DNA of 64,000 bases from Streptomyces sulfonofaciens. Its GTDB lineage: Bacteria; Actinomycetota; Actinomycetes; Streptomycetales; Streptomycetaceae. Below are positions 15,299 to 22,712 of the stretch, in pieces. The notes beneath the pieces are model-generated. The model was not told the origin of the DNA. It saw nothing but the letters and a program-made list of their open reading frames with translations, and ran no database searches. Location of the stretch: the NCBI RefSeq assembly GCF_014656295.1, contig NZ_BNCD01000001.1, positions 1-64,000 of the forward strand, read 5' to 3'. Position numbers and translations under genes: made by a program. How positions within the stretch are numbered: position 1 is the first letter of the stretch; the number at the start of each line of letters is the position of its first letter.

Positions 15299-16485
15299 TG
15301 CCGAACAACAAGGGGCGCAAGCGGCGGTTCGGTGCCGTGCGCCAACTTCCGTCCGGCCGGTTCCAGATCCGCTACCCCGACCCGGTGACCAAGCAGCTCC
15401 GCAACGGTGACCGGACCTATCCGACGAAGCGTGACGCCGAGGTGGCCTTGTCCGGGATCGAGGCGGACATTGATCGGGGTCGCTGGACCGATCCGGACGC
15501 TGGGAAGGTCACGCTCGGCGACTTCATCGACCGCTGGTTCCGCGAGCGGGACTACGCGGCCACCAGTCGCGGCAGGAACGAGGGCGTCATCCGGCTGCAC
15601 ATACGCCCGTACCTCGGGGACCTGGCCGTCGCCGAGATCACCACACCGCGCGTGCGGCAGTGGCGGCGTGACCTGCTCGACGCAGGCGTGGGCGAAGCCA
15701 CCGTGGTCAAGGCGTACCAGATCCTGCGGGCCGCCATGAACACCGCCGTGGACGACGGGCTGATCCAGCGCAACCCGTGCCGTATCAAGGGCGCAGGCAT
15801 CACCAAGTCCCCCGAGCGGCCTGTGCTCACCGTTGAGGAAGTCTTCGCCGTGGCCGGCGCCATCGAGGGCCGCTACCGCGTGCTGGTCCTGCTCGCCGCC
15901 TTCACCGGTCTCCGCTTCGGCGAACTGGCTGCCCTGCAACGCCGTGACATCGACGTGGAGGGACGCTTCGTCCACGTGCGCCGGGCCCAGGCCGAGCCGC
16001 AGTCGGGCAAGCTGGAGATCAAGGCGCCCAAGAGCGCGGCGGGCGTCCGCACGGTGTCGTTCCCAGCCTCCCTCGTGCCGGAGATCAGCGAGCATCTGCG
16101 CATCTTCGGTGCGGACGGCCGGACCGGTCTGCTGTTCGTCGGCCCGAAGGGCGGGCGGCTGCGGCGGAACAACTTCCACGACTCGTGGACCGCCGCCTGC
16201 CGCCGGGCCGGCGTCAAGGGCGTGCACTTCCACGACCTGCGGCACACCGGCAACAGCCTCGCCGCGACCGGCGGGGCCACTACCCGGGAACTGATGGCCC
16301 GTATGGGGCACTCGACGGTCCGGGCCGCCATGATCTATCAGCACCTCGTCGGCGGCCGTGACCGGGAGATCGCCGATCACGTCGACGGACTGATCAAGAA
16401 GTCCCAGAGCAAGCAGGGCAACAGGAAGAGCGGCCCCCGTCCCTCCACCGACCCCCACCCCGAGGTGAACAACAAGATCAACTGA
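15298..16485 (+). CDS. int: Tyrosine site-specific integrase
   Basis: This 395-residue recombinase has an N-terminal arm/SAM-like DNA-binding domain and a C-terminal catalytic domain. The catalytic residues are visible: Arg in TGLRFGEL (about residue 205), HDLRH at about 311-315, a later His in MGHSTVRA and the nucleophile Tyr in MIYQHL at about 346. It recombines the 44-base core with the tRNA-Arg gene. The gene ends about 130 bases before attR, the usual position in AICEs. The last residues and stop are also present in the left flank at 556-573, evidence for a tandem relative. Confidence 0.93.
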   Translation: MPNNKGRKRRFGAVRQLPSGRFQIRYPDPVTKQLRNGDRTYPTKRDAEVALSGIEADIDRGRWTDPDAGKVTLGDFIDRWFRERDYAATSRGRNEGVIRLHIRPYLGDLAVAEITTPRVRQWRRDLLDAGVGEATVVKAYQILRAAMNTAVDDGLIQRNPCRIKGAGITKSPERPVLTVEEVFAVAGAIEGRYRVLVLLAAFTGLRFGELAALQRRDIDVEGRFVHVRRAQAEPQSGKLEIKAPKSAAGVRTVSFPASLVPEISEHLRIFGADGRTGLLFVGPKGGRLRRNNFHDSWTAACRRAGVKGVHFHDLRHTGNSLAATGGATTRELMARMGHSTVRAAMIYQHLVGGRDREIADHVDGLIKKSQSKQGNRKSGPRPSTDPHPEVNNKIN

Positions 16486-16505
16486 TCTGGCACGGATCTG
16501 GCACG
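16486..16505 (+). repeat. Paired TCTGGCAC direct repeats, possible arm site (right)
   Basis: TCTGGCAC at 16486 and 16497, 11 bases apart, directly after the integrase stop. It matches the pair at 839-858 and lies at almost the same distance from its att core. It is a possible integrase or Xis arm site. Confidence 0.45.
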
Positions 16506-16543
16506 GCAGCTCCGGCGCCATGATCCACCCCCGCACATGACTG

Positions 16544-16584
16544 AGGCCCAGGCGTCCGGCTACATACCGGCTGACCTGGGCCTT
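16544..16584. terminator. Bidirectional hairpin between int and tRNA-Arg
   Basis: AGGCCCAGG pairs with CCTGGGCCTT across a 22-base loop region. It would end both the integrase transcript and the tRNA transcript coming from the other strand. A near-copy lies at 622-662. Confidence 0.6.
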
Positions 16585-16612
16585 CGTCGTGCTCGCCGCG
16601 CACGCGGCGTTC

Positions 16613-16656
16613 GGTGCCCCCGGCAGGATTCGAACCTGCGACACCCGCTTTAGGAG
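16613..16656. repeat. attR core, inside the tRNA-Arg gene
   Basis: This copy of the 44-base repeat is part of the intact tRNA-Arg(CCT) gene, so integration restores a functional tRNA 3' end. Confidence 0.85.
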
Positions 16657-16687
16657 AGCGGTGCTCTATCCCCTGAGCTACGAAGGC
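16615..16687 (-). tRNA. tRNA-Arg (anticodon CCT)
   Basis: The minus strand folds as a complete 73-base cloverleaf. The seven-pair acceptor stem (GCCTTCG with CGGGGGC) contains two G-U pairs, the D arm is GCTC/GAGC, the anticodon stem CCGCT/AGCGG encloses the loop CTCCTAA with anticodon CCT, and the T arm is GCAGG-TTCGAAT-CCTGC. The discriminator base is A, and CCA is not fully encoded. It reads AGG codons. It is the integration site of the element to its left. Confidence 0.95.
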
Positions 16688-17353
16688 GGGGAGCTGTCGG
16701 GCGGTGTGCCGGGGCCGTCCGTGGAGGCGGTCCCGGGGCACGGGTGGCCCGGGCAGTCCGTGGTGCACCAGGGTGGTGCGCCGCCATCAGTGTAGCGGCT
16801 GGGGCGATGGCGGCGGTGCCCGGCGGGCGAAGGGGTCCCTGCGCCCCCGCCAGGAGCCCGCGAGCCCCACCAAACACCTTGGGGCCCAAACAAGCACCTC
16901 GCGAGCCCCACCAAACACCTCGGGGCCCCATCAAACACCTCGGGGGCCTCACCAGCGTCCCCGAACCCGCCAGGGCCCAAGAGGCCACCCGGGGCCCGGT
17001 CGGCTCCACCGAGCATCGCGCGCCCCGTCAGGAACCCGAACCCACCAGGCGCCTCGGCCCGCTCCGAACACCGCGAGCCCCGCCAGGAACCCGAACCCTG
17101 CCGGGAAAACGACCCCCACCAAGCATCGCAAGCCCCGCCAGCGTTGCGAACCCCGCCGGCATTGGCGAACCCCCCGACGGCATTGGCGAGCCCCCGCCGG
17201 CATCGCGAACCCCGCCGGCATCGCGAACCCCGGAGCCAACCCGGACCCCGCAAAACGCTGCGAGCCCCAAGATCAGGAACCCGATCACCGCCGGGGCCCC
17301 CGAGAAACCGGTGCCCGCCTCGGGCGTGGGCGGGGTGGCTCGCCGCAGTGTGT
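16688..17353. other. Intergenic gap with degenerate tandem repeats
   Basis: About 665 bases. From about 16860 to 16960 the phrase CCCCA(C/T)CAAACACCTCGGGG recurs with variation. From about 17140 to 17240 an 18-base phrase (GCGAACCCCGCCGGCATC) recurs about five times. The frames stay open on both strands, as expected in such DNA, and I see no ribosome site or homology to call a gene. Confidence 0.6.
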
Positions 17354-18784
17354 TCAGCGGGTGGCCCGCTCCCTCTGCGCCAGCCCCTGCGTGCCGGGCA
17401 CGGCGATGCCCAGCTCTTCCGCCGCCGCCTCCAGCGAGCGGCGCTGCTGGGCGTCGTACAGGGTGTAGGGGTCCAGGACGTCACGATCGAGGGCGCCGGA
17501 GAGCCAGGTGCTGTCGTAGGCGGTGGCGGTCTGGTCGTCGTCCCTGCGGCCCCGGTCGGTCAGGTTGGACTGGAAGATCCCGGCCGCGGAACGGGGCAGG
17601 AAGTCCTCGTAGACGATGGGCTCGGCGCGCAGCCAGCCGGTCGCGAGCAGGTCGGCGAGGGCGGTGGGCGGGTGGGCGCCGTCCCGGGGGCGCTCGGGTG
17701 CGGGGCGGTAGGTGAAGTAGGCCAGGCCCTGGGCGGCCAGTTCGTGCTCGGTGCCCGGCATGAGGTCCGCCCACAGGGTCCGGGCGACGGAGGGACGGTC
17801 CGCGTCCGGGTCGTGGGCCAGCCGCTCGTCGACCCCGGCCAGCAGGGTGTCGTAGCGCTCGCGTCCTGCCCTGGTGAGCGCGATGCCGCGGGCCTCTACC
17901 TCGCCGAACCGTACGCGCAGCGCGCCCTCGCGCACCTGTCCGTCGGGCTCGCGCATCGTCCTGGGCTCCGCGAGGGCGCGGAAGGAGGTCTGGCGGAGGA
18001 GGACCGCGGGCCCCCGGCCACCCGGCGGGCCCTGGATGGCGTCGATCATCTCGATGCCGCGGGCGGTCATCCGGCGGTAGAGCTCGTCGATGTCGAGCAC
18101 GCGCGGGGTGAGGTGGTTGACGTGGGTGCTGCGCACGCCGCCGATGTCCGCGGCGACAGCGGACACCTTCTCCAGCGTCTCGTACCAGACCCGGTCGATG
18201 GGCTGGGTGGACAGTTCGAAGGCCGCCACGGCGAGCTGGAGGAAGCGCTCGGCCGCGTCGTCCGGCAGTTCGCCCTCGGCCTCGGCGCGGTCGGCGAGGG
18301 CGAGCAGCTCGGGCGGGAAGAGTTCGCGGCCGGCGAGGAACGTCTCCAGGCGGGCGCGGAGTTCCGGGTCGAAGAAGCGGGGGTCGGCCGGGGTGAGCAG
18401 GGAGGTGAAGACCCGGAAGGGGTTGCGGGCCAGTTCCTCGCCGTCCACCGGCCTGAACGCCGTCGACACCACGGGGACGGCGCTGGCGGCGGCCTCCCTG
18501 AGGTCGTAGAAGCCGACCGGGTGCATGCCGAGGGCACCGAAGACGCGGGCGACCTGCTGGAGTTCCGCGGGTGTGCCGACTCGGACGGCGCCGTGCCGTT
18601 CCGCGGTCACCCGGCCGATGGAGCCGAGGCGTTCGGCGTCGGCGCCGCGGTCGCGCAGGACGTCCTCGTTGACCTCGCGCGAGACGTCCACGAGCGTGGT
18701 GTACGCCGGGACCTCCCGCCCGTACATCGCGGAGAGCCGTCGGGCGAAAGCGGCACGCAGGCGCCACTGGCTGATCATCTTCAC
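17354..18784 (-). CDS. 2-oxoadipate dioxygenase/decarboxylase family (HglS/YdcJ, DUF1338)
   Basis: This protein has 476 residues from the GTG at 18784 (GAAGGGA upstream); the ATG two codons later is an alternative. It matches the DUF1338/VOC-like family now known as 2-oxoadipate dioxygenase/decarboxylase, a non-haem Fe(II) enzyme that makes D-2-hydroxyglutarate in lysine breakdown. The recognisable parts are the N-terminal RLSAMYGREVPAY segment, STHVNHLTPRVLDID containing a metal-binding His, and a C-terminal YEDFLPRSAAGIF segment. Length fits the family (about 450-480). The gene stands alone, so a lysine pathway context is not visible here. The upstream gap has short repeats of TCATATCAGTCG type. 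Confidence 0.78.
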   Translation of the reverse strand: MKMISQWRLRAAFARRLSAMYGREVPAYTTLVDVSREVNEDVLRDRGADAERLGSIGRVTAERHGAVRVGTPAELQQVARVFGALGMHPVGFYDLREAAASAVPVVSTAFRPVDGEELARNPFRVFTSLLTPADPRFFDPELRARLETFLAGRELFPPELLALADRAEAEGELPDDAAERFLQLAVAAFELSTQPIDRVWYETLEKVSAVAADIGGVRSTHVNHLTPRVLDIDELYRRMTARGIEMIDAIQGPPGGRGPAVLLRQTSFRALAEPRTMREPDGQVREGALRVRFGEVEARGIALTRAGRERYDTLLAGVDERLAHDPDADRPSVARTLWADLMPGTEHELAAQGLAYFTYRPAPERPRDGAHPPTALADLLATGWLRAEPIVYEDFLPRSAAGIFQSNLTDRGRRDDDQTATAYDSTWLSGALDRDVLDPYTLYDAQQRRSLEAAAEELGIAVPGTQGLAQRERATR

Positions 18785-19609
18785 CGGCTTCCCTTCGGTG
18801 GCCGCGGTCCGGCGGAGCGGCACGGGTCACATCGCGTCATATCAGTCGTGTCATACCGGTCGCGTCATATCAGTCGCAGCAGTAGTCGCATCAGTAGTCG
18901 CATCAGTAGTCACCTCGGTTACCTCGGTCGCACCGGTGGTCCGGTGTGGAGGGTGTAAGGGGACCCAACGGTATGTACTCGTGCATATGGGTGCGTTCCG
19001 TGTCGTCTCGTTGTCTCTCCGTCATCGTGCAGCACGTGCACGGCCGGCGTCCAGGTGGCCTCTCACCCGCACCCACCAGGCGCTCCGCCCTCCTTCGATC
19101 CCTCCGGAGCCCCTCCGATCCCCCCGGTCCGTGCCCTGCGACCCCGCGCCCTGCGGCCCATGTCCTGCGACCCGTGTCCGCAGGTCCTGTGCGGGAGGGC
19201 GACGGAGGCCGTACCCGTAACCGGGTGGTCGGCGCGGCACCCCCGCCCCCGTGCGCCGGGCCTTAGCACACGGCACCGGCCCGCACCACAGGGCGACTTC
19301 CGTACGTGGTCTAGACCTGCTAGCCCGGCCGGGCCTATCCTCACCGCGACTCCCCTCCCGATCGGCTCCGACCTCCTCTCCCCTCCTTTCCTTTCCTCAC
19401 CTTTCCTCACCTTTCATCCCATCTCATCTCCTCTCCTTTGCTCTCCTTTGTTCTCCTTTCCTTCCCTCCTCTTCTGTCCCCCTGCTCCGCCCCCGCCAGT
19501 TCCCACTCCCTGCTCCGCCCCCGTTCCGCCCCTGTTCCGTCCCGAACCGGTGCCGTCCCCCGGTTCCCGTTCCGGTTCCACCCCTCCCCCACCGGCTGCG
19601 ACCCGAGGA
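18785..19609. other. Intergenic gap: short repeats, DasR-like site and polypyrimidine tract
   Basis: About 825 bases between the divergent HglS-like and chitinase genes. From 18835 to 18915 TCATATCAGTCG/GCATCAGTAGTC phrases recur. A DasR-like palindrome lies at 19306-19320. From about 19365 to 19500 the plus strand is almost all C and T. No gene is evident. Confidence 0.6.
19304..19320. promoter_or_regulatory. DasR-responsive element (dre)-like operator before the chitinase
   Basis: The palindrome TGGTCTAGACC at 19307-19317, flanked as ACGTGGTCTAGACCTGC, matches the core of the DasR operator (consensus ACTGGTCTAGACCACT). DasR represses chitinase and N-acetylglucosamine genes until chitin breakdown products are present, which fits the GH19 gene downstream. 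Confidence 0.65.
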
Positions 19610-20360
19610 GTGACGAAGCGCGTGCTGCGACGACGTATGAGCGGCCTGCCGGCCCTGATGGCGGCCCTCGTGACGGCCCTGACGCTCGCCCGTGCCCGCG
19701 GCGTCGGCCGAGGACGGTGCACCGCACACCGTGTCCCCCATGCGCCTGGTGCTCGGCGAGGCGCAGTTCGACCGGATGTTCCCGGACCGCGACCCGTTCT
19801 TCACCTACCAGGGGCTGCTCGACGCGACCCGCTCGTACCCGGGGTTCGCGCACACCGGTTCGCTGCTCGTGCGCAGGCAGGAAGCCGCCGCCTTCCTCGC
19901 CAACGTCAGCCACGAGACGGGGGCGCTGGTCTACAAGGTCAACCAGAACCCGGCGTCGTACCCCGTCTTCTGCGACGACACCCAGCCCTTCGGTTGCCCG
20001 GCCGGCCGTGACGCCTACTACGGGCGCGGTGCGATCATGCTGAGCTGGAACTTCAACTACAAGGCCGCGGGTGACGCACTCGGGCTCGACCTGCTGAACG
20101 ACCCGTGGCTGGTGGAGCGCGATCCGGCCGTCGCCTGGGCCACCGCCCTGTGGTACTGGAACACCCAGACCGGCCCCGGCACCATGACCGGGCACGACGC
20201 CATCGTCCACCACGAGGGGTTCGGCGAGACCATCCGCAGCCTGAACGGCACGGCCGAGTGCGACGGCGGCAACCCCGACCAGATGCGGCACCGCGTCACC
20301 CTCTACCGGCAGTACACCCGCATCCTGCACACCCTCCCGGGCCCCGGCCAGACCTGCTGA
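19610..20360 (+). CDS. GH19 chitinase-like protein, frameshifted between signal peptide and catalytic domain
   Basis: The catalytic part (19692-20360) is a family-19 glycoside hydrolase/chitinase. It contains FANVSHETGAL-like catalytic Glu context (NVSHETGAL), YYGRGAIMLSWNFNYK and a C-terminal TLYRQY segment, and would cut chitin outside the cell. The signal peptide MTKRVLRRR...ALVTALTLA is encoded from the GTG at 19610, or the GTG at 19622 or ATG at 19637, in a different frame. Removing one C from the CCC at 19689-19691 joins them as LTLAVPAASA-ED, a perfect signal-peptidase site. So this gene is either a recent pseudogene or has a sequencing error. An internal GTG at 19692 could start an unexported form. 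A DasR-like site lies upstream. Confidence 0.75.
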
Positions 20361-20575
20361 ACCCCGACGGCTCCCCCGGGGGACGCGCACCGCTTCGCAG
20401 AGGCGGGCGCCGCTCCCCCGGGCAGCGGGCGGGGCTTTCCCCTGGCAGGCGGGGCTTTCCCGGGGAGCAGGCGGGGCTTTCCCCTGGCAGGCGGGGCTTT
20501 CCCGGGGAGCAGGTGGGGCCTTCCCGGGAGGCGGGCGCCGCTCCCGTCGCCCCGCCGCGGCGTTAGGCTCCGGAC
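20361..20575. other. Intergenic gap with repeats
   Basis: Holds the 42-base tandem repeat listed separately and no gene. Confidence 0.6.
20429..20534. repeat. 42-base tandem repeat, two perfect units plus a partial third
   Basis: Units 20429-20470 and 20471-20512 are identical. Each contains GCGGGGCTTTCC twice, so the 42-base unit is itself a diverged doublet. A degraded partial unit follows. Confidence 0.8.
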
Positions 20576-21130
20576 ATGAGCGACAACGAGGCGCAGAACG
20601 CGCAGACGGTGGACGGCGGTCCGGTCGACGGGGCCGCGGAGGACGTGTACGGAGTGGAGATCGGGGCGCTGAAGGGCGGCTCGGCGGAGCTCGGGCGGTT
20701 CCGCGGCAGCGTCGTCCTGGTGGTGAACGTCGCCTCCCGGTGCGGTCTGACGCCGCAGTACGAGGCCCTCGAACAGTTGCACGAGCAGTACGCGGGCCGT
20801 GGGTTCAGCGTGCTGGGCGTGCCCTGCAACCAGTTCATGGGCCAGGAGCCGGGCAGCGCCGACGAGATCGCCGAGTTCTGCTCGGCCACCTACGGGGTGA
20901 CGTTCCCGATGACCGAGAAGGTCGAGGTCAACGGCGAGGGACGGCACGCACTGTACGAACGCCTGGTGGGCCACGCCGACGCGGAAGGCCACACGGGCGA
21001 CATCCGCTGGAACTTCGAGAAGTTCCTGATCGGCCGGGACGGCACGGTCACGGCCCGGTTCGCGCCGCAGACGGTTCCGGACGCCCCCGAGGTCGTCGCC
21101 GCACTGGAGAAGGCGCTCGCCCGGGAGTGA
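20576..21130 (+). CDS. Glutathione peroxidase family protein
   Basis: This 184-residue thiol peroxidase has the three family signatures: NVASRCGLTPQYEAL with the peroxidatic Cys at residue 56, the LGVPCNQFMGQEPG segment with the conserved Gln and the second Cys, and the WNFEKFLI segment with Trp and Asn. Streptomyces lack glutathione, so such enzymes most likely use thioredoxin and reduce hydroperoxides in the cytoplasm. The first 25 residues are an extra hydrophilic tail compared with most relatives. It is a single gene, with a repeat-bearing gap on each side. The syntenic S. coelicolor gene is, as I recall, SCO4444. Confidence 0.9.
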   Translation: MSDNEAQNAQTVDGGPVDGAAEDVYGVEIGALKGGSAELGRFRGSVVLVVNVASRCGLTPQYEALEQLHEQYAGRGFSVLGVPCNQFMGQEPGSADEIAEFCSATYGVTFPMTEKVEVNGEGRHALYERLVGHADAEGHTGDIRWNFEKFLIGRDGTVTARFAPQTVPDAPEVVAALEKALARE

Positions 21131-21279
21131 GCGGCTTTCCCCGCGCCCCTTCCGGGGCCCGGGGCGCCAGCGCTCTTCCGGGCCCGGGGCGCCGGCATGC
21201 GCCTCCGCCGCGCGGGCGCGGGCGACCACGACGTGCCCGCTGCGGCCAGCGAGGCGCCCGGCTCCTCACCGCCATCGCC

Positions 21280-21363
21280 CAGCCGCTCGCCGTCATCACC
21301 CAGGCCGTCGCCGTCACCACCCAGGCCCTCGCCGTCATCACCCAGGCCCTCGCCGTCATGATC
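21280..21363. repeat. 21-base tandem repeat, four units
   Basis: Four consecutive units of the form CAGGCCCTCGCCGTCATCACC differ at a few positions each. Confidence 0.8.
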
Positions 21364-21576
21364 CGGCCATCGGTCGGCGATCGAGGGGCCGCCGGGCCGC
21401 GGCCACCGATCGCCAGTGGCCGATCGCCGGTTGCCGGTTGCCGGTGGCCGGTTGCCCGTCCGCGGCCACTGCCGACTGGCCACCGGCCACGGACCGGCAA
21501 CCGGCGATCGGCAACCGGCGGGCGCACCGTACCCCCGCCCCGTCCGGTCTCCCGGTGCGGCCGCCCCACCTTGGCC

Positions 21577-21607
21577 TTGACCTTGTCCTTGGGGCAGAGT
21601 TCATCGT
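21577..21607 (+). promoter_or_regulatory. Possible MerR-type promoter with long spacer
   Basis: TTGACC at 21577 is followed after 19 bases by CATCGT, the overlong spacing typical of promoters that MerR proteins untwist. The spacer has a weak dyad (CCTTG...). It precedes the MerR gene and would be autoregulatory. The -10 is poor. Confidence 0.3.
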
Positions 21608-21651
21608 CCCTGACACCGGGCGGCAGGCGCCCGGTGACGGAGGATGGGGCT

Positions 21652-22608
21652 GTGGACGCGGACGACAGGAACGACGGCGTGGACGGCGGCACGGGCGGCA
21701 GGGCGAGCGGTCGGGACCGGGGGGCCCGCAGAGGCGCCGACGACACCCCGACCGGTGGCGGAGCACTGCTCACCATAGGTGCCTTCGCCGCCCGCGCCCG
21801 TCTCTCGCCCAAGGCCCTGCGGCTCTACGACCGTACGGGCCTGCTCGCTCCTGCCCATGTCGACGAAGCGAACGGCTACCGCTACTACCGCGCCGACCAG
21901 GTCGAGCGGGCCCGTCTGGTGGCGCTGCTGCGCCGGCTCGACATGCCGCTCGCCGGGATCGCCGCGGTGGTGCGTGAGCCGGGCGAGCCGGCGGCCCACC
22001 GCGTCGCCGCGTACTGGCGCGGCGTCGAGGAGCGCATCGCGGCCCAGCGCACCCTGGTCGACTACCTCCGTGCACGCCTTTCGGGGAGGAGCTCCGAGTT
22101 GTACGGGAAGTTCGGGATCAGGACCATGGACGTACCGGCGCGGTACGTCATCACCCAGTCGCGCCACACGCTCGCCGACGAACTGCCGGCCTGGATCGGC
22201 GCCTCGATGACCCGGCTGCTGACCGCGGCCGCGGCGTGCGGCGGGGTCACGGGCGCGCCGTTCGTCGTCTACCACGCGGAGGTCACCCAGGAGAGCGACG
22301 GCCCCGTCGAGACCTGCGTGCCCGTGCGCGACCCGGCGGCCGCCAGGGCCTGGGTGCTGTCCCAGGGCCGAAGCTGGGACACCCGGGCCCGCCAGGAGCC
22401 CGCGCAGCGCCTCGCGTACACCAGGATCACCAAGGCACAGGTGGTGTACCCGCAGATCATCGCCGCCTTCGAGGCGGTGGAGGAGTGGATCGCACGGCAG
22501 GGCCTGGGCATCACGGGGCCGAGCCGCGAGGTCTACTTCACGGACTGGATCTCGGCGGACCCCGACGACGAGGTCTGCGACGTGGCGTTCCCGGTGACCG
22601 CGGGCTGA
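21652..22608 (+). CDS. MerR-family regulator with GyrI-like effector-binding domain
   Basis: This protein has 318 residues from the GTG at 21652 (GGAGG eight bases upstream). After about 40 polar residues comes a MerR helix-turn-helix: LLTIGAFAARARLSPKALRLYDRTGLL, then NGYRYYRADQVERARLVALLRRLDMPL, followed by a coiled linker around residues 110-145. The C-terminal half is a BmrR/GyrI-like drug-binding fold (SRHTLADELPAWIGASM...). Such proteins activate multidrug or stress genes by twisting long-spaced promoters when bound to hydrophobic cations. No transporter gene lies beside it. It converges on the membrane-protein gene, with a strong hairpin between them. Confidence 0.85.
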   Translation: MDADDRNDGVDGGTGGRASGRDRGARRGADDTPTGGGALLTIGAFAARARLSPKALRLYDRTGLLAPAHVDEANGYRYYRADQVERARLVALLRRLDMPLAGIAAVVREPGEPAAHRVAAYWRGVEERIAAQRTLVDYLRARLSGRSSELYGKFGIRTMDVPARYVITQSRHTLADELPAWIGASMTRLLTAAAACGGVTGAPFVVYHAEVTQESDGPVETCVPVRDPAAARAWVLSQGRSWDTRARQEPAQRLAYTRITKAQVVYPQIIAAFEAVEEWIARQGLGITGPSREVYFTDWISADPDDEVCDVAFPVTAG

Positions 22609-22632
22609 GCCCCGGCCCGGACCCTCTGTCCT

Positions 22633-22666
22633 GCCTCCTGGTCCGCGGGGCCGCGGACCAGGAGGC
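22633..22666. terminator. Bidirectional terminator hairpin
   Basis: GCCTCCTGGTCCGCGG pairs perfectly with its complement at 22651-22666 across a two-base gap. It lies between convergent genes. Confidence 0.7.
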
Positions 22667-22712
22667 CAGGCAGCCAGAAGACCAGGGGACGGCTGACGGC
22701 TGACGGCCGGTC

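Larger units (their letters stand above)
691..16656. mobile_element. AICE (pSAM2-type integrative and conjugative element) in tRNA-Arg(CCT)
   Basis: The element is bounded by the 44-base direct repeat and is about 16 kb long. It carries the full AICE set: KorSA-like GntR repressor, SCO3933-type protein, TraB/FtsK-type translocase, Spd-like membrane protein, RepSA-like rolling-circle initiator, excisionase and tyrosine integrase. The integrase gene lies next to the tRNA, as in pSAM2 and relatives. Cargo between attL and the repressor is an APH-like gene, an XRE/TPR regulator, a primase/polymerase-like protein, two small paralogous proteins and a type III-like restriction-modification pair. Elements of this family excise, replicate as circles and transfer double-stranded DNA through the TraB hexamer. 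All core genes look intact, so the element may be functional. Confidence 0.88.
21131..21651. other. Intergenic gap with 21-base repeats and GCCGGTTGCC repeats
   Basis: About 520 bases. Four 21-base units lie at 21280-21363, and many short GCCGGTTGCC/GGCAACCGGC inverted and direct copies lie at 21410-21520. Open frames run through because the repeats are multiples of three, but I see no start with a ribosome site. Confidence 0.6.

Noticed and set aside
16678..17484. Minus-strand frame through the repeats beside the tRNA, resembling a pentapeptide-like repeat protein
   Set aside because: The regularity comes from an 18-base DNA repeat, the frame overlaps the end of the HglS-like gene and there is no ribosome site.
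19055..20011. Plus-strand frame covering the polypyrimidine tract and the chitinase signal peptide
   Set aside because: Only its last part (the signal peptide from 19610) makes biological sense; the upstream part translates the C/T tract and has no start signal.
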